From contig JAYKKR010000001.1 of NCBI GenBank assembly GCA_036971615.1, forward strand, positions 124,001 through 188,000: a DNA stretch of 64,000 nucleotides, written 5' to 3'. The position numbers and the translations under genes are program-made. How positions within the stretch are numbered: position 1 is the stretch's first letter; every line of letters begins with the position of its first letter. The notes below the pieces were generated by a model, which was given only the letters and a program-made list of their open reading frames with translations, was not told the origin of the DNA and ran no database searches. Shown here piece after piece: positions 32,299 through 43,743 of the stretch. The stretch is from Amyloporia xantha (lineage: Eukaryota > Basidiomycota > Agaricomycetes > Polyporales > Adustoporiaceae).

Positions 32299-32972
32299 CG
32301 ATCAAAGATGTTGTTCTATCATTCTATGGGAGTCACATATTTACGGCAACTACTGTGCAAATCCTAGTTTGGAGTCCTCACCCAACGCGACGTACGGTGT
32401 ATGAATAGATCCGGCCGGCGAGAAGTACAGTTTCACGAGGAATGGTGACACTTCTGCAGGATGCAGAGTAAAAGTTTAGCTCTGCAGCTTTTCGTGTATA
32501 CAACCTGAGCTTGGGTATCTGTGGTCTGAAGGTAAGTCCGGACGGTTGTTCCGAGGTGAACTGCCATAATCCACAGGACCACAGGTTCCGACGCTCCAGG
32601 CTCCGTGTATGTAATTGGTCCCCACTTGTTGTGCATCAAGTTGCCAGTGCCTGGAGCATGCCCATGGAAAAGTCAGAGACGAGTACCTCTGCCAGCTGCA
32701 GCCGTGTCAACGAAGAATGTCGACTAAATTTTGAATATTGAGGTGGCTGTTTCAGACAACTTGATTTGAAGAATCGATCTCCGTTAGGCACGAGGCGAGA
32801 AAATTTCCCACGGTTAGAGTTGATCACAATTTCACAAACGTAATTAGGACTTTTAGACGAGATCGTAAACCAGGCGTCTAATCTCTATTACCTCCTCTGC
32901 CCTCCTCTGCCCTAGACGGCGGGCTGGGTTCTGCGTAAACCAAGCATTTGAGGACGGAGTCGACCTGGCGAG
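32299..32972. other. KOG1 upstream region, no other gene recognised
   Basis: Overlapping short frames (at most 76 codons). A minus-strand stretch at 32433-32700 (GPITYTEPGASEPVVLWIMAVHLG, then upstream LQLAEVLVSDFSMGMLQALA) looks protein-like but breaks frame and I do not recognise it; it could be a gene relic. A tandem CCTCCTCTGCC repeat lies near 32890-32912, about 60-80 bp before the KOG1 start. Confidence 0.4.
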
Positions 32973-35900
32973 ATGTACGGGAACCATTACCGCGAGGGTA
33001 AGCAATGAACCCCCTCCACACATTTGACTCTTTGACTCACTGTCCTATTTTCACCCCTCAGGACATACCGGGTGGCCTGGCGTCCGTCATGGATCTGACT
33101 TGGACTCCTCCACCGAACGCGACTACAGGTCTACGACGCGCTCGGACCCGTCGTCATCTCACACTGGACTTATGAACGGCGCTGCAGAGCGGGAAGTGCG
33201 ACATACAGGTTCCATCGCAACTCTATCCGACCCTATTCCTTTCCTGCCATACTGGTCGGCCAAACGCCACCTCACTTGCGGTAACCCAACTCCTCCTCCG
33301 CCATGGGCACCTCCGATGGCTCCCTGGCGATCTACGCACTCGAAGCTAAAAACCGCGAATGCCGCCCTCGTTCTCTGTCTCAACATAGATGTCGATCCTC
33401 CAGACGTTGTCAAGACGAATCCGTGCGCTACGTTGGAGTGCTGGGTCGACCCGCACACGTTGCCCGCTCAAAAAGCCCTCGACATCATCGGCATGAACCT
33501 GGCACATCAATTCGAAGGCCTCAGTCCGAAGATCACGTTCAAGCCGCTGCTCGACCCTGCATACGACGACCTCCGGAAATATTGTCATTCGCTGCGCAAG
33601 ACAGCGAAGGAAGACGCGATTCTGTTTTATTACAATGGACACGGTGTACCGAAGCCCACGCCAAGCGGGGAGATGTGGTGCTTCAACAAGGAATACACGC
33701 AGTACATTCCCGTGTCGTTGCAGGAGGTACAGAGCTGGCTGCTGTCGCCGTGCGTGTACATTTGGGACTGCTCTGCGGCGGGTCACCTGTTGCAGAACTT
33801 CATCACTTTCGCCAAGCGGCGGGACACGGACGCGACGATGAATCGCGGTGGGCATCCAGAGGGTACGCCGCCATTTTCGGAGAGCATACAGCTCGCGGCA
33901 TGCGCTGCTGACGAACAGCTGCCCACCTGTCCTGAGCTGCCGGCGGACTTGTTTACGTCGTGCCTGACATCACCGATCGATATTGCGCTGCGCTGGTTCG
34001 TGATGTGCCATACACTGCCGGACAACATCACGCTGGATATGATGATGCAGTTGCCAGGTGATCTCAAGGACCGTCGGACGCCGCTCGGGGAACTGAACTG
34101 GATCTTCACGGCAATAACGGACACGATAGCATGGACAACATTCCCTCGTGATATCTTCACACGACTGTACCGGTCAGACCTGCTCGTAGCGTCGTTGTTC
34201 CGCAACTTCCTGCTAGCAGAGCGGATCATGAAGAACTACCACTGTACGCCACATACGTCACCTCCTCTTCCCGCGACGAACACTCATCCGCTGTGGGCTT
34301 CGTGGGACCTTGCCGTGGACGCTTGTCTGCGGCAGCTTCCAGAGCTATTGAAACACGCCAAACCGGGAGCCACCGCGGACGGCTCGTTGACGGCTCGTAG
34401 GTCCGCCGCGGCAAGGTCTCATCAAGGAAGCAGCCATGGGTCTGCCCCTCCCACTGAGCCGTCCTACACGTACATACCGAGTAGGTTCTTTGGCGACCAG
34501 CTGACTGCGTTCGAGGTATGGATCTCGCGTGGCGGGTCAGCGCTCACTAAACGCGGGCCTCTGTCTTTGCCCGAAAGCAATGGGGATCAGTTGCCAATTG
34601 TCGATGTTCCAACGGAAGGGGTGTCGCTCCTGCCGCCTGATGTGGAGTTGAACAACGAGCACCACCTTGTGCCCCGCAAGCCGCCAGATCAACTGCCAAT
34701 CGTATTGCAGGTGCTGCTGTCCCAGCCACACCGCCTCCGTGCGCTCATCCTCCTCTCGCAATTTGTTGACCTTGGGCCATGGGCTGTGCACCTCGTGCTT
34801 GCGATAGGCATTTTCCCGTATATATCTCGTCTGCTGCAAGCAGCATCGCCCGATCTGCGGCCTGTGCTCATATTTATCTGGGCGCGTATCTTCGCGGTCA
34901 ACCCCTCGTGCCAGGTGGATCTTTACAACAATCAGGGCTACAAATATTTCGCCAATGTGCTTGCTGGGCGGGAGGACACGCCGCACGGCGGAATCCCGAA
35001 CGGCTCAGAGCACAAGGCCATGTGTGCATTCATCTTGTCCGCGATCGCGCGCGACTACCCTCTGGGGCAGAATGCATGCTGGCGCGAACACGTTTTCGAC
35101 GCGTGTTTTGACGCGCTGGACGACGGTGATTTCCTCCTGCGACAGTGGTCTGCGCTGTGTATAGCGCAGATATGGGATGGTAACGATGAGATCAAGACGT
35201 ACGGCGTGGACAGGGGTGCACAGGATAAGCTGATTGCGCTGTTGACTGATGACTCTCCGGAAGTACGGAGTGCGGTACTATATGCGCTCGGTACGTTTCT
35301 GGGTGCGTCGGGCTCTCCTGATCTGAACAGACTCGGCGGTGGTGGCAGTGGCACGCAATATCAGCTGGAGGAACGCGTCCATTTCCGTATGGAAGTGGCC
35401 GTTGTCACAGGCGCGGCTCTTGCAATCAAGGAAGACGCGAGCCCAATGACAAGGAAGGAATTACTTGTTGTTCTCAGCTGTCTAGTGAAGGAATGGAGGG
35501 GTTATTTTATTATTTGTGCATGGATCTACTGGGAAGAGGACCGCCGGTGGAAACAGGGCAGTCATCTGCAGCAACACGATGACGATCTCGGTTCTCAGGC
35601 CGTTGCGGAATGGCTGGATAGCTTCGGAGACGACGAGAACTTCCGCGAAGAGAATCGGGTGCTCTTGTCGTCTTTTTTCACCATCTTCACCATTTTGCTC
35701 GAGCTGTCAGTCGATCCTTACCAGGAAGTGGCCACCAATGCCCAGACTGCAGTGGACTACATTGTAGCTTTACTCCTGGAGTCGCCATTTAGCCGCTTGG
35801 ACAGTACAACCCTTAATATTCCTCCACCGACGTCTAGCACAAGGGGAAGCACAGATGGGACGCGAACTCGGGCGCCTTCTCTGACATCAGACAGGAGCCA

Positions 35901-38121
35901 ACAGCCACCCCTCTCACCAATTGCAGGCAGCAGACCTGCAATTACCCGCAGTGATACAATGAGCAGCACGATCTCGAGTGGAGTGGCCCACACTATACGA
36001 CGGACGTCTTCCTTCGCCAATGCTCTCAAAAGTTTAGCAGGTAATATTGCATTCCCCACGGTCGATGACGGACGTTCATCGTCGCCCCGACCTGCCTCCG
36101 GCTCAAACCTGCGTCCAGACACCGCAGATGGTGTATCACGGCCGCCTTCACCCAATCTCAACTACGCAGAATACACTTCCCCCTACTCCCGTCCTTCACC
36201 GCATCCGTCACCGCGGCCGTCTATGGAGTCCCCGCATCAGCCGATGGACTTCCTGCCGTCAGATGTTATGGAAGCCCTGATTGCGGAAGATATGGAGCGC
36301 CTCAAGGCACGTCGGAGGGTCGCCTCGCAACACAGACATCATCACCATCATGCTGCAGGGGGTGGGCCCCTGGGCGGTATGGGCAGTCCTGCTGGGAGCA
36401 CGTTCTCCATGGACTCGAGTATTATTCTTGGTATTGGAACGGGTGTTGGCATTCGGGACGTGCTGCCACTCAAGAGCAGGTTCTACGACTGGTGCTGCGA
36501 GTACTTCAAGGAGCCACAAATGAGGGTATGTCCAGAGCTACACTTTTCTGCACCTTCATTTAATAATGTTGGTGGGTTCTTAGCAACCGGAAGCCGATGA
36601 GCCCGGAAGCGTGCAGTACAATTATCAGGTCTGGCGCCAACAACGAAATGAGAGGGTACTCGCAACTACTCGGACCCAGGCTGAAGTTGCCGGTGAGTGA
36701 CACGACTAGATGAACGATGGCGCGATTCACATACCGTACATATCTAGCGAGTTGTCGGTGGGATAGGCCTGTCACTACCATTCAAGTCCCTGGTATGCCG
36801 GTCGCCTTAGCGTTCCATGCCTTCGACCCTCATCTGGTCATAGCAAATGAGTCGGACATGATCACGTAAGGCTCATGGATTGTTGCCGTAGCAGATCTGT
36901 CTGACTTCTCGTTATAGCGTTTGGGATTGGATGCAGAGGAAACGACTGAACCAATTCTTCAACGGTAACCCGCGGGGAACGACGATCACGTCATTGCATA
37001 TAATCAATCAAGATTTGGGTGGGATGATTCTCACTGCCTCTGGTGAGTCTTTCCTACGGTAGACCTGCGTATTTCCTGATCACAGGTGGTGTATAATAGC
37101 TGACGGCGTTGTCCGTTTGTATCGTAACTATGATCCCAACTTGACCAACGGTCCGGTACAGATGGTCAGCTCGTTCCGCGGTGCCAATGAGGTGCTTCAG
37201 GTTCACCACGGCAGCGGTGTCATCGCCGATTGGAAACAATCTGGCGGCTCCCTACTCGTGGGAGGCGACTCTCGCATTATTCGGGTATGGGATGCTCATA
37301 CAGAGAGCCAGATAATGGTGGGTTTTCTTCCTGGTTGTTTTCAACAGCACCGAAAGTAATTTATAATTTGGAATAGGATATGGACACCAATGCTGACAGC
37401 CCTGTTACCGCCATTAATTCAGATGAAGGGTCATCCTCCACTTTCTTAGCTAGCTTCGCAGACGGTGTAGTAAAAGTGTTCGATCGTCGCATGGACGAAG
37501 AGGATGCCGTCGTAAGATCGTACCATGAACATTCCTCGTGGGTGCAAAATGTCAAATGGCATCCGACTTTGAGTGGCCACTTCCTCTCCGCATCGTATGT
37601 ATCGCTGTGATATGCCTGACATCCAGCCTTGATCCTGATGTCATCTTGTGACAGGTTGGATGGCGAAGTGAAGCTTTGGGACATCCGAGGAGGCGATCGG
37701 GCGTTACAGACGTGGGATCTACATCCTCAAGGCTTGTCTGCATTTGATGTCCACGATCACACAGAAATCTTTGCTGCGTGAGTTTGTCAGGCAATCGAGT
37801 TCTGGATTGTCTCTGATCGGACTTTCGCAGAACATCTGCTCTTGTACCATCGAATTGGAGAACGCAACGGACTGTTGTCCAGTCGTTTGACCGGTCGACA
37901 GCCCTGTCCACGTTGACAACTGGACTCACGATACCGCCACCCCGAGATCCTTTACCTCCATTCATTCCTCGGTCGAGCAGCCTGTCATTCCATCCACGTG
38001 AGATGGTCTACGCTGTCGGCTTATGGGATGGCACTGGTACGTGAATTTGAGTACTTTTGAACTAATACTCATGATCCGCTCTTATGCAGTACGCATCATG
38101 GGCTGCAAACTTCCAGCATAG
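32973..38121 (+). CDS. KOG1: Raptor / Kog1, TORC1 scaffold subunit
   Basis: Ten exons: 32973-32997, 33062-36525, 36584-36692, 36748-36865, 36918-37042, 37100-37317, 37377-37594, 37655-37777, 37831-38036, 38090-38121 (4638 nt, 1545 aa). All junctions are GT-AG with matching phases. Raptor recruits TOR substrates. Visible: the N-terminal conserved caspase-like domain with ALVLCLNIDVDPPDVVKT, DAILFYYNGHGVPKPT (~196) and CVYIWDCSAAG; central HEAT-like helices (LPIVLQVLLSQPHRLRALILL, ALCIAQIWDGN); a Ser/Pro-rich insert with a His-rich run (36336-36350); then EPGSVQYNYQVWRQQRNER and a C-terminal WD40 propeller (ITVWDWMQRKR, SRIIRVWDAHTE, GEVKLWDIRGGD). The first exon is only 25 nt, found because MYGNHYREG splices in phase to GHTGWPG. 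Confidence 0.95.
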
Positions 38122-38190
38122 TCCTCAAGCTCAAGAAATACTTTAACGGACAGCTCATAATCGCTCCCACCGCAGGCACGGACCTATTTT

Positions 38191-38313
38191 CTATCGCCAC
38201 ATATGCAGTGACATGCAGGACACATTCTTGTAACAAATTGTGATGATTGCCTAAGTAGGCAGTTATCACAATTTGTCATGAGGTTTGTCAAGTTTTTCAA
38301 CATATGTGGCGAT
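38191..38313. repeat. 123-bp foldback (inverted repeat) downstream of KOG1
   Basis: Outer arms TATCGCCACATATG and CATATGTGGCGATA are perfect 14-bp complements. Inner arms ACAAATTGTGATgAtTGCCTA and TAGGCAgTtATCACAATTTGT pair over 21 bp with two mismatches and meet around 38253. The middle parts of the arms do not pair well. It lies 70 bp after the KOG1 stop, so it may be in the 3' UTR or act in 3' end formation; it could equally be a small foldback transposon. Confidence 0.75.
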
Positions 38314-39419
38314 AAACAGTGGGCTCATGCCTGCGGTGTCTGCTTGTCGTTCAGCTTTGCACAATGCACGCACTACTTATCTATGTCCTGCACATTTCTC
38401 GTTGAATAAGCACTCTGTATCGATACTTATCATATTAATTCTTCGAGTGTTTGTAATAAACTTTGCATCATCATGATATCTCCCCCTAACAGAGAATGCG
38501 ATGCAGTGCCCACATATTTGCTTCTTCCCGTCCAGAACAGCTGTCTTATTCGCATCCGCACATATCACAAGGAAGGATACACCCCAAGAGTGTCCGTTCG
38601 CGGCGGATAAAGTGGTCTGCATGTAAAGAATAAAGTGTAAACACTGGCCGTTTCATCGCGGAAGACAGACCACATTAAGATGATCTTATTGAATCTTCCG
38701 CCAGCATTAAGAGACGGATAGTGGCGTAATAAGAGCAGGATGTCATGTTGCTGATTCGATTAGCCATAGCCTGTATAATAAATGTTGCGTTGATACGCTA
38801 GCCTGTTTATCCCATATATCACAGCTCAAGACCAGCCGGATAGGTCGAGAGATGTATAGAAGACAGTAGATGTATAGGACGACCGAGCTGTGAACATAAT
38901 TTCAAGTCCACAGTGGGACATCAGATCTCAGAGGCGAGCTAGTCAAAAGCTCCGGCGAGCCTCAGGCTCGGATTGCTATATATTGAATTAGGGACGAATC
39001 GATGAAATTGGGAGCTTTTCGCTGAATGTCTCGCGCTCCGCTGGATTTTAAATGAGTCATGAACGAAGAGCGAGATCTAGTGACCCAAGCCAAGCCAAGC
39101 CATTTCAGAAGAATTGGAGAAGAGGGCGCTGTAAGATAATCCACGAGCAAAAATATGGTTATACGGACTTCTACGCAGCGGTGTACAGCGCTAGAATGTG
39201 CAGAGAGTCTGAGAGAGACTCATGAGTCGGAAACAGGATGCAACGCACGCCCTTTCCTGTAACTCTTATTCCAGGCAATATATCTAATTTCATCAAACGC
39301 GCGAATAGTAGAGATATTAGTCAAGATGAAGTAGAGTAAGGATCGGCGTTCAACGCGGCGTAACCGAGAGCTAATTTCAGAAGCTGAATCGCGCTGTTGT
39401 GGAATTTGGATTTGTGGCA
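38314..39419. other. Intergenic, no gene seen
   Basis: AT-rich with frames up to 106 codons and no recognised domain. Confidence 0.4.
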
Positions 39420-40120
39420 CTATCCACGGCTTGACTGCGAAATATGAGCTGCCATGAAGCGCATCTTGGCGTATACCATTCCTTTTGGCCACGCATTGTT
39501 TTCGCTCTTTCTGGAAAACCACCCCCAAAACATGGACCAATAACTAATAGGGAGATTGAGATGTCTGAGACTCACTTGTCAAAATGATGTCAGACTCACT
39601 GAGACAAGAACTCTTCCTCTTATCGATAAGGTTGCTGTGAGAGTCAATTTTCGCTTCCGCACGCAAGACCTGAGCAGTTCTATGGTAGCCCTGTGTGGAT
39701 AGAAATGCATGGACGTAGAGGTTCAACCTTGCGATCGCACCGGGGAATTCAGAAGTTAAGATAGATGCACATATACTACGACATACATTCCAGCATCCTG
39801 CCTTGTAGTAAACGGCAGATCAATATCTGTACCGAACGCTGCGCAGAATACGGTCCACCATCTGCAAGGTAGTGCCTAAAAACAAACATTACAAACAGAA
39901 AGGCAGAAGGCTCACTCGGACAAAACCCCTCGCGACATGTCAGCAGACTTCATGTGCGGAGCAAGTGCTGCTTCTTCCGACAACTCACGAGCAGTATTCT
40001 CCCAGTCATTTTTGCAGAGATAGTCAACGATATAAATGTCTAACCTATAAAGAGATCGCCAACGGATAGTGAGCACTTCAGACAAGCGTACGTACGGCCG
40101 GAAACATACATCTCATGCAT
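39420..40120 (-). pseudogene. Double LisH-LUFS protein, paralogue A (probably broken)
   Basis: Exon-like blocks follow the plan of the gene at 43744-45336: start MHEM at 40120; LisH 1 at 40044-39916 (LDIYIVDYLCKNDWENTARELSEEA ... GVLSE); splice to WWTVFCAAFGTDID at 39861-39787; LisH 2 from 39727 (LNLYVHAFLSTQGYHRTAQVLRAEA); and YWSMFWGWFSRKSE from about 39542, ending at a TAG at 39420. The last junction needs the frame EFLSH|YW, while the LisH 2 exon runs in another frame, so a frameshift sits between about 39640 and 39605. The Ser-rich C-terminal region of the intact paralogue is missing. Probably a truncated, non-functional copy, but it could be expressed with a different junction. Confidence 0.55.
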
Positions 40121-41255
40121 GGCTATGCAGTGATCAGAGTGTGCGGAGGAACGAGCAACAGAGTGTCTCGCTGTAAACGATTCCAGAAACTACACCTCAA
40201 GCTGATTCTCTACAGGAGTCACTGTTGCCCGTAGGATACCACGCTCCATATAGGTAAGGAGTGACAGAGCACTGAACAATCAGTCCTCCAACAGCGTCCT
40301 ATATACATGATGTTTCAATCATCCTGTTTTTCTCCGGTCTGTTGGATGTAGATATCTGGATATTAGAGTCTAGTTGCGAAAGCCAAACTCTTCAAACGAA
40401 TCAGGAATGGAAACGTACAGTCACTTCGAGATAGGGATTCATATCTCTCCACTGGACAAATACCTGAGTACTCGGCAGAGGGATATCTATGGGAAACTTT
40501 CTACATATGCTCGGAAACTTACGTGTGCGGCTCCCATATGCGATATACAGATCCAAAATCATGGCATATGCCTGGAGGGTGGATTTGACAGCAGATTATA
40601 ATACGCTATGCGCTCTCGGCATATCTTTCTTCAGCTGTAATCCCGAATAGCAAACAATCAACTGAGCAGACGGTGGACCTATATGAATACATAAATCTGA
40701 AAACCCGGAAGCGCCGTCTTCAAGTTCGTAGTACTTCGCCTTTACACGACCGGTGATTGCCGCACACTGCCGAGTAGATGCCGAGCGATTGTGTGAAGTG
40801 GAAGTCAATGAAGCTCTGGTCGCTCGGTTCGTGTTCTTCCAAGCTTGCGTGTGCGTGTTACAGCCAACTATATACGATAGCTGTCGTCGAGCAATGCACA
40901 TATATCAACGTCTTCTTGTTGTCTGATGTCCATCAACACTGTATACGGGTCACGTATTCATGTGGTATGGATGCTGCAGCCGGACAAACGCGACCTTTCA
41001 CCATGACCTTAAGTTAGTGAGTCGGGCTGCTTTCTATCCTCTGCCCACTGTATCGACGGGCTCCAACAAGTCAGATGTTTCATAGAAAAGCTCTGTGCCA
41101 GATCGTCTATATGACATTGGTTATTTCTTTCTCTCCTACCCATCAGTCCTCTTCATAATGCTCAACGGTTACACGTTCGGTTTTTGACCAGCTTATACGT
41201 TGCCTTGCATTTCTGCCGATGCTGTCAACCGCTCTTTACGCGCGCTCTATCGATT
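40121..41255. other. Intergenic between paralogue A and the aquaporin
   Basis: Short overlapping frames on both strands, none recognised. Confidence 0.4.
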
Positions 41256-42898
41256 ATGTCTCTATCTCAGGATGGCGGCCTCCAGCATCCACACACGTCT
41301 AAGTCTAGCGATAAGCCCTCAGTGGAACACGTCGAAAATGCTGAATCCTCTAGCCAAGGATCTGCCCCGTCAACGACGGTCTGTGATGATAACTCGACCG
41401 TGCATTTCACCAAATATCCCAACAGGTGGTCCAGGATCCGGTACGCTCGTCTTCCTCTTTTTGCATTTTCCGTCTTAACCTGCTCTCAGAGAGATTATCC
41501 GGGAGCCTGCGGCTGAATTTTTTGGGACCATGGTACTCGTCATCTTTGGGAATGGCGCGGCCTGCCAGGTCGTACTCTCTAGTGACCCTGCTGTCGTATC
41601 ATCACCAAAAGGAGTAAGCATGTTCTTGAGTTTCAGCTTGGCTCTTGTTGACCAAATTCAATCAGGAATTCCTCTCATCTACTCTAGGATGGGCTGTCGG
41701 TGAGCGGGGCTCCACTCTCACTGCAGTCAGAATTCTTACATACGCGTCGCTGACGTCTGTGTAGGCGCGGCTCTCGGGGTGTGGATATCGGGCGGGATCT
41801 CCGGAGGGCACATCAACCCAGCCGTGACTATCGCTCTGGCGACGTTTCGCGACTTCCCGTGGAGAAAGGTGCCCGTCTTCGTACTTGCGCAGCTCCTGGG
41901 CGCTCTGTGCGGGGCTGGCATCATCTACGCGAACTACATCCACGCCATCGACATATACGAGGGTGGCCGACATATTCGGACCGTGCCCGGGACCGCGTCG
42001 CTGTTCGCTACGTATGCAGTGAGTCAGCCCGCTTTGCCAATGGAAATTGGAGCTGAGAGACTGCTGGGCTGGCGGCACAGTTGAGCTACTTGACATCTGT
42101 GTCCTGCTTCTTTGAGGAGGTCAGGGGACATCATGTCTAATTGGAGGGTATGCGCTCATTGTGTCCGTGGAAAATGCAGGTGATTGGCACCACGTTCTTT
42201 CTCATTGCCGTATGCGCCATCACCGACAAAAATAATGGGCCTCCTCCGCCTGGACTCGTGCCACTTGTATTCTTTATTGCTGTCCTTGGTATTGGCGTCG
42301 CACTTGGGATGCAGACAGGTTAACTCTTCACTCCGCCGTCTCTTCTAGCAAATATATGTGCTGATATATTCGGAATTACAGGCTATGCTATCAACCCTGC
42401 CCGTGATCTTGGCCCGAGGTTATTGACTGCAATGGTCGGGTACGGCAAGGAAGGTTTGTATTCACCCTTCTACTAAACTCGTTTTGCGTGACAGCTCACG
42501 TTTCGCACGATTTAGTTTTCACTTTCCGCAAGTATGTAGTATAGAAATGCGCCTCACGTCAACCTTTTACGCTGATGTTGTACCTCTGTCCCCAGTCAGT
42601 ATTGGCTCTGGTGTCCGATTATTGGACCCATCGTGGGCGCTTTGCGTAAGTACATAATCTCTGCTCGTCATATGATCTCCCTGACCGTATGTCCATGCAG
42701 TCGGCACCTTCATCTACGACACTTTCTTCTTCACTGGGGCGGAAAGCCTGCTTAATAGACCGTGAGTTTAAGCACACCGTATAGGGGTGCCGTTCTCACA
42801 CATTCAAAAATTCCAGAGATGCCTGCGCGCGTGCACGTCATGAACGAGCCAAAAACGCCGAACGACAGAAGCCTGTCGCTGGCACAGAGAGCGTGTAG
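41256..42898 (+). CDS. Aquaglyceroporin (MIP family)
   Basis: Eleven exons: 41256-41440, 41490-41613, 41666-41699, 41765-42018, 42081-42119, 42180-42318, 42382-42453, 42516-42531, 42596-42645, 42701-42761, 42817-42898; 351 aa, all phases consistent. Six membrane helices frame two pore loops: [10 protein letters not shown] (NPA at ~132-134) and [13 protein letters not shown] (~263). The Asp after the second NPAR is the mark of glycerol-conducting channels (GlpF and Fps1 type). N- and C-terminal tails are hydrophilic and short. Likely a plasma-membrane glycerol/water channel. Exon 8 is only 16 nt (FTFR between two introns), supported by continuity of the conserved [19 protein letters not shown] segment. 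Confidence 0.93.
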
Positions 42899-43743
42899 CA
42901 CATCTTGGAATTCGCTTCATTCCTATATTTTGCCTTTCTTGATCTATTTTGCGTAGTGTTTGTTCTCTGAGGTCTTTGATAATCCACCAAGTTCGGGTAC
43001 CGCACTCTGTCGCCGCGAGAGGAGCTGTATGTACGACAGTTCAAGGTGCATGTGCATGTCATGTTCTTTTGACAGTCCAACGGCACGCATATGTACTCCA
43101 GAAATCATTATTTAATGTGATCTGCAGGGCATAAACTGGCATAAATTGAATGAGTGCTTTTGTCAGTTATCATTTTCCAGCGCTGTTCGACACTCGCAGG
43201 TTCCAAACTTCCACCGTAAAGGGCAATTCGCCTGCCATTTTAGCAAGTATATACCGTATTACACAGGCCGAAACGTGTCCATTGCGTTTCCACAAAAACA
43301 GCCAATCATTATCATGACAAAATCAATTTTCAAATATTAGTGCTCAGTGCTTATCGATCACCATCATTGTCACAGTCCTGAAGTATGTCCACGCAGACTT
43401 ATTCAAAACTGCTAGGAAGGTATAGCTTTCCATTCTTGTGCGGTCATCGCGTCGGACTTCGCGCTGAATAAACGTATACATAGAATCGCGTACAGTTTGC
43501 GAAACATCCTTCTACTGTTGTTGTGAACAAGATGACGTTCTTGTATTTCTGTCATTGTATCGTGAAGCGAGAGTTAGTAGGATCTAATAGGATTAAGCTG
43601 AGCATTTATACTGGAAATGGAAGTCTCTGCCACTGGTTCTTGAATTTCGGACCTTGACAATGACATGGGCCCTAGACGAGGATTCAGCAGTATCCTGCAT
43701 CCTCACGTGAAAGTGCGAACTCACAGATGGAAGCAAGTTCTGA
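42899..43743. other. Intergenic, no gene seen
   Basis: AT-rich, frames at most 82 codons. It contains the 3' flanks of the convergent aquaporin and LisH genes. Confidence 0.45.

Noticed and set aside
32433..32827. Two short minus-strand frames with protein-like stretches (GPITYTEPGASEPVVLW; LQLAEVLVSDFSMGML)
   Set aside because: They fall in different frames separated by stops, and I could not assign a family; noted as a possible relic only.
33346..33855. 169-codon minus-strand frame
   Set aside because: Antisense shadow of the raptor N-terminal conserved domain.
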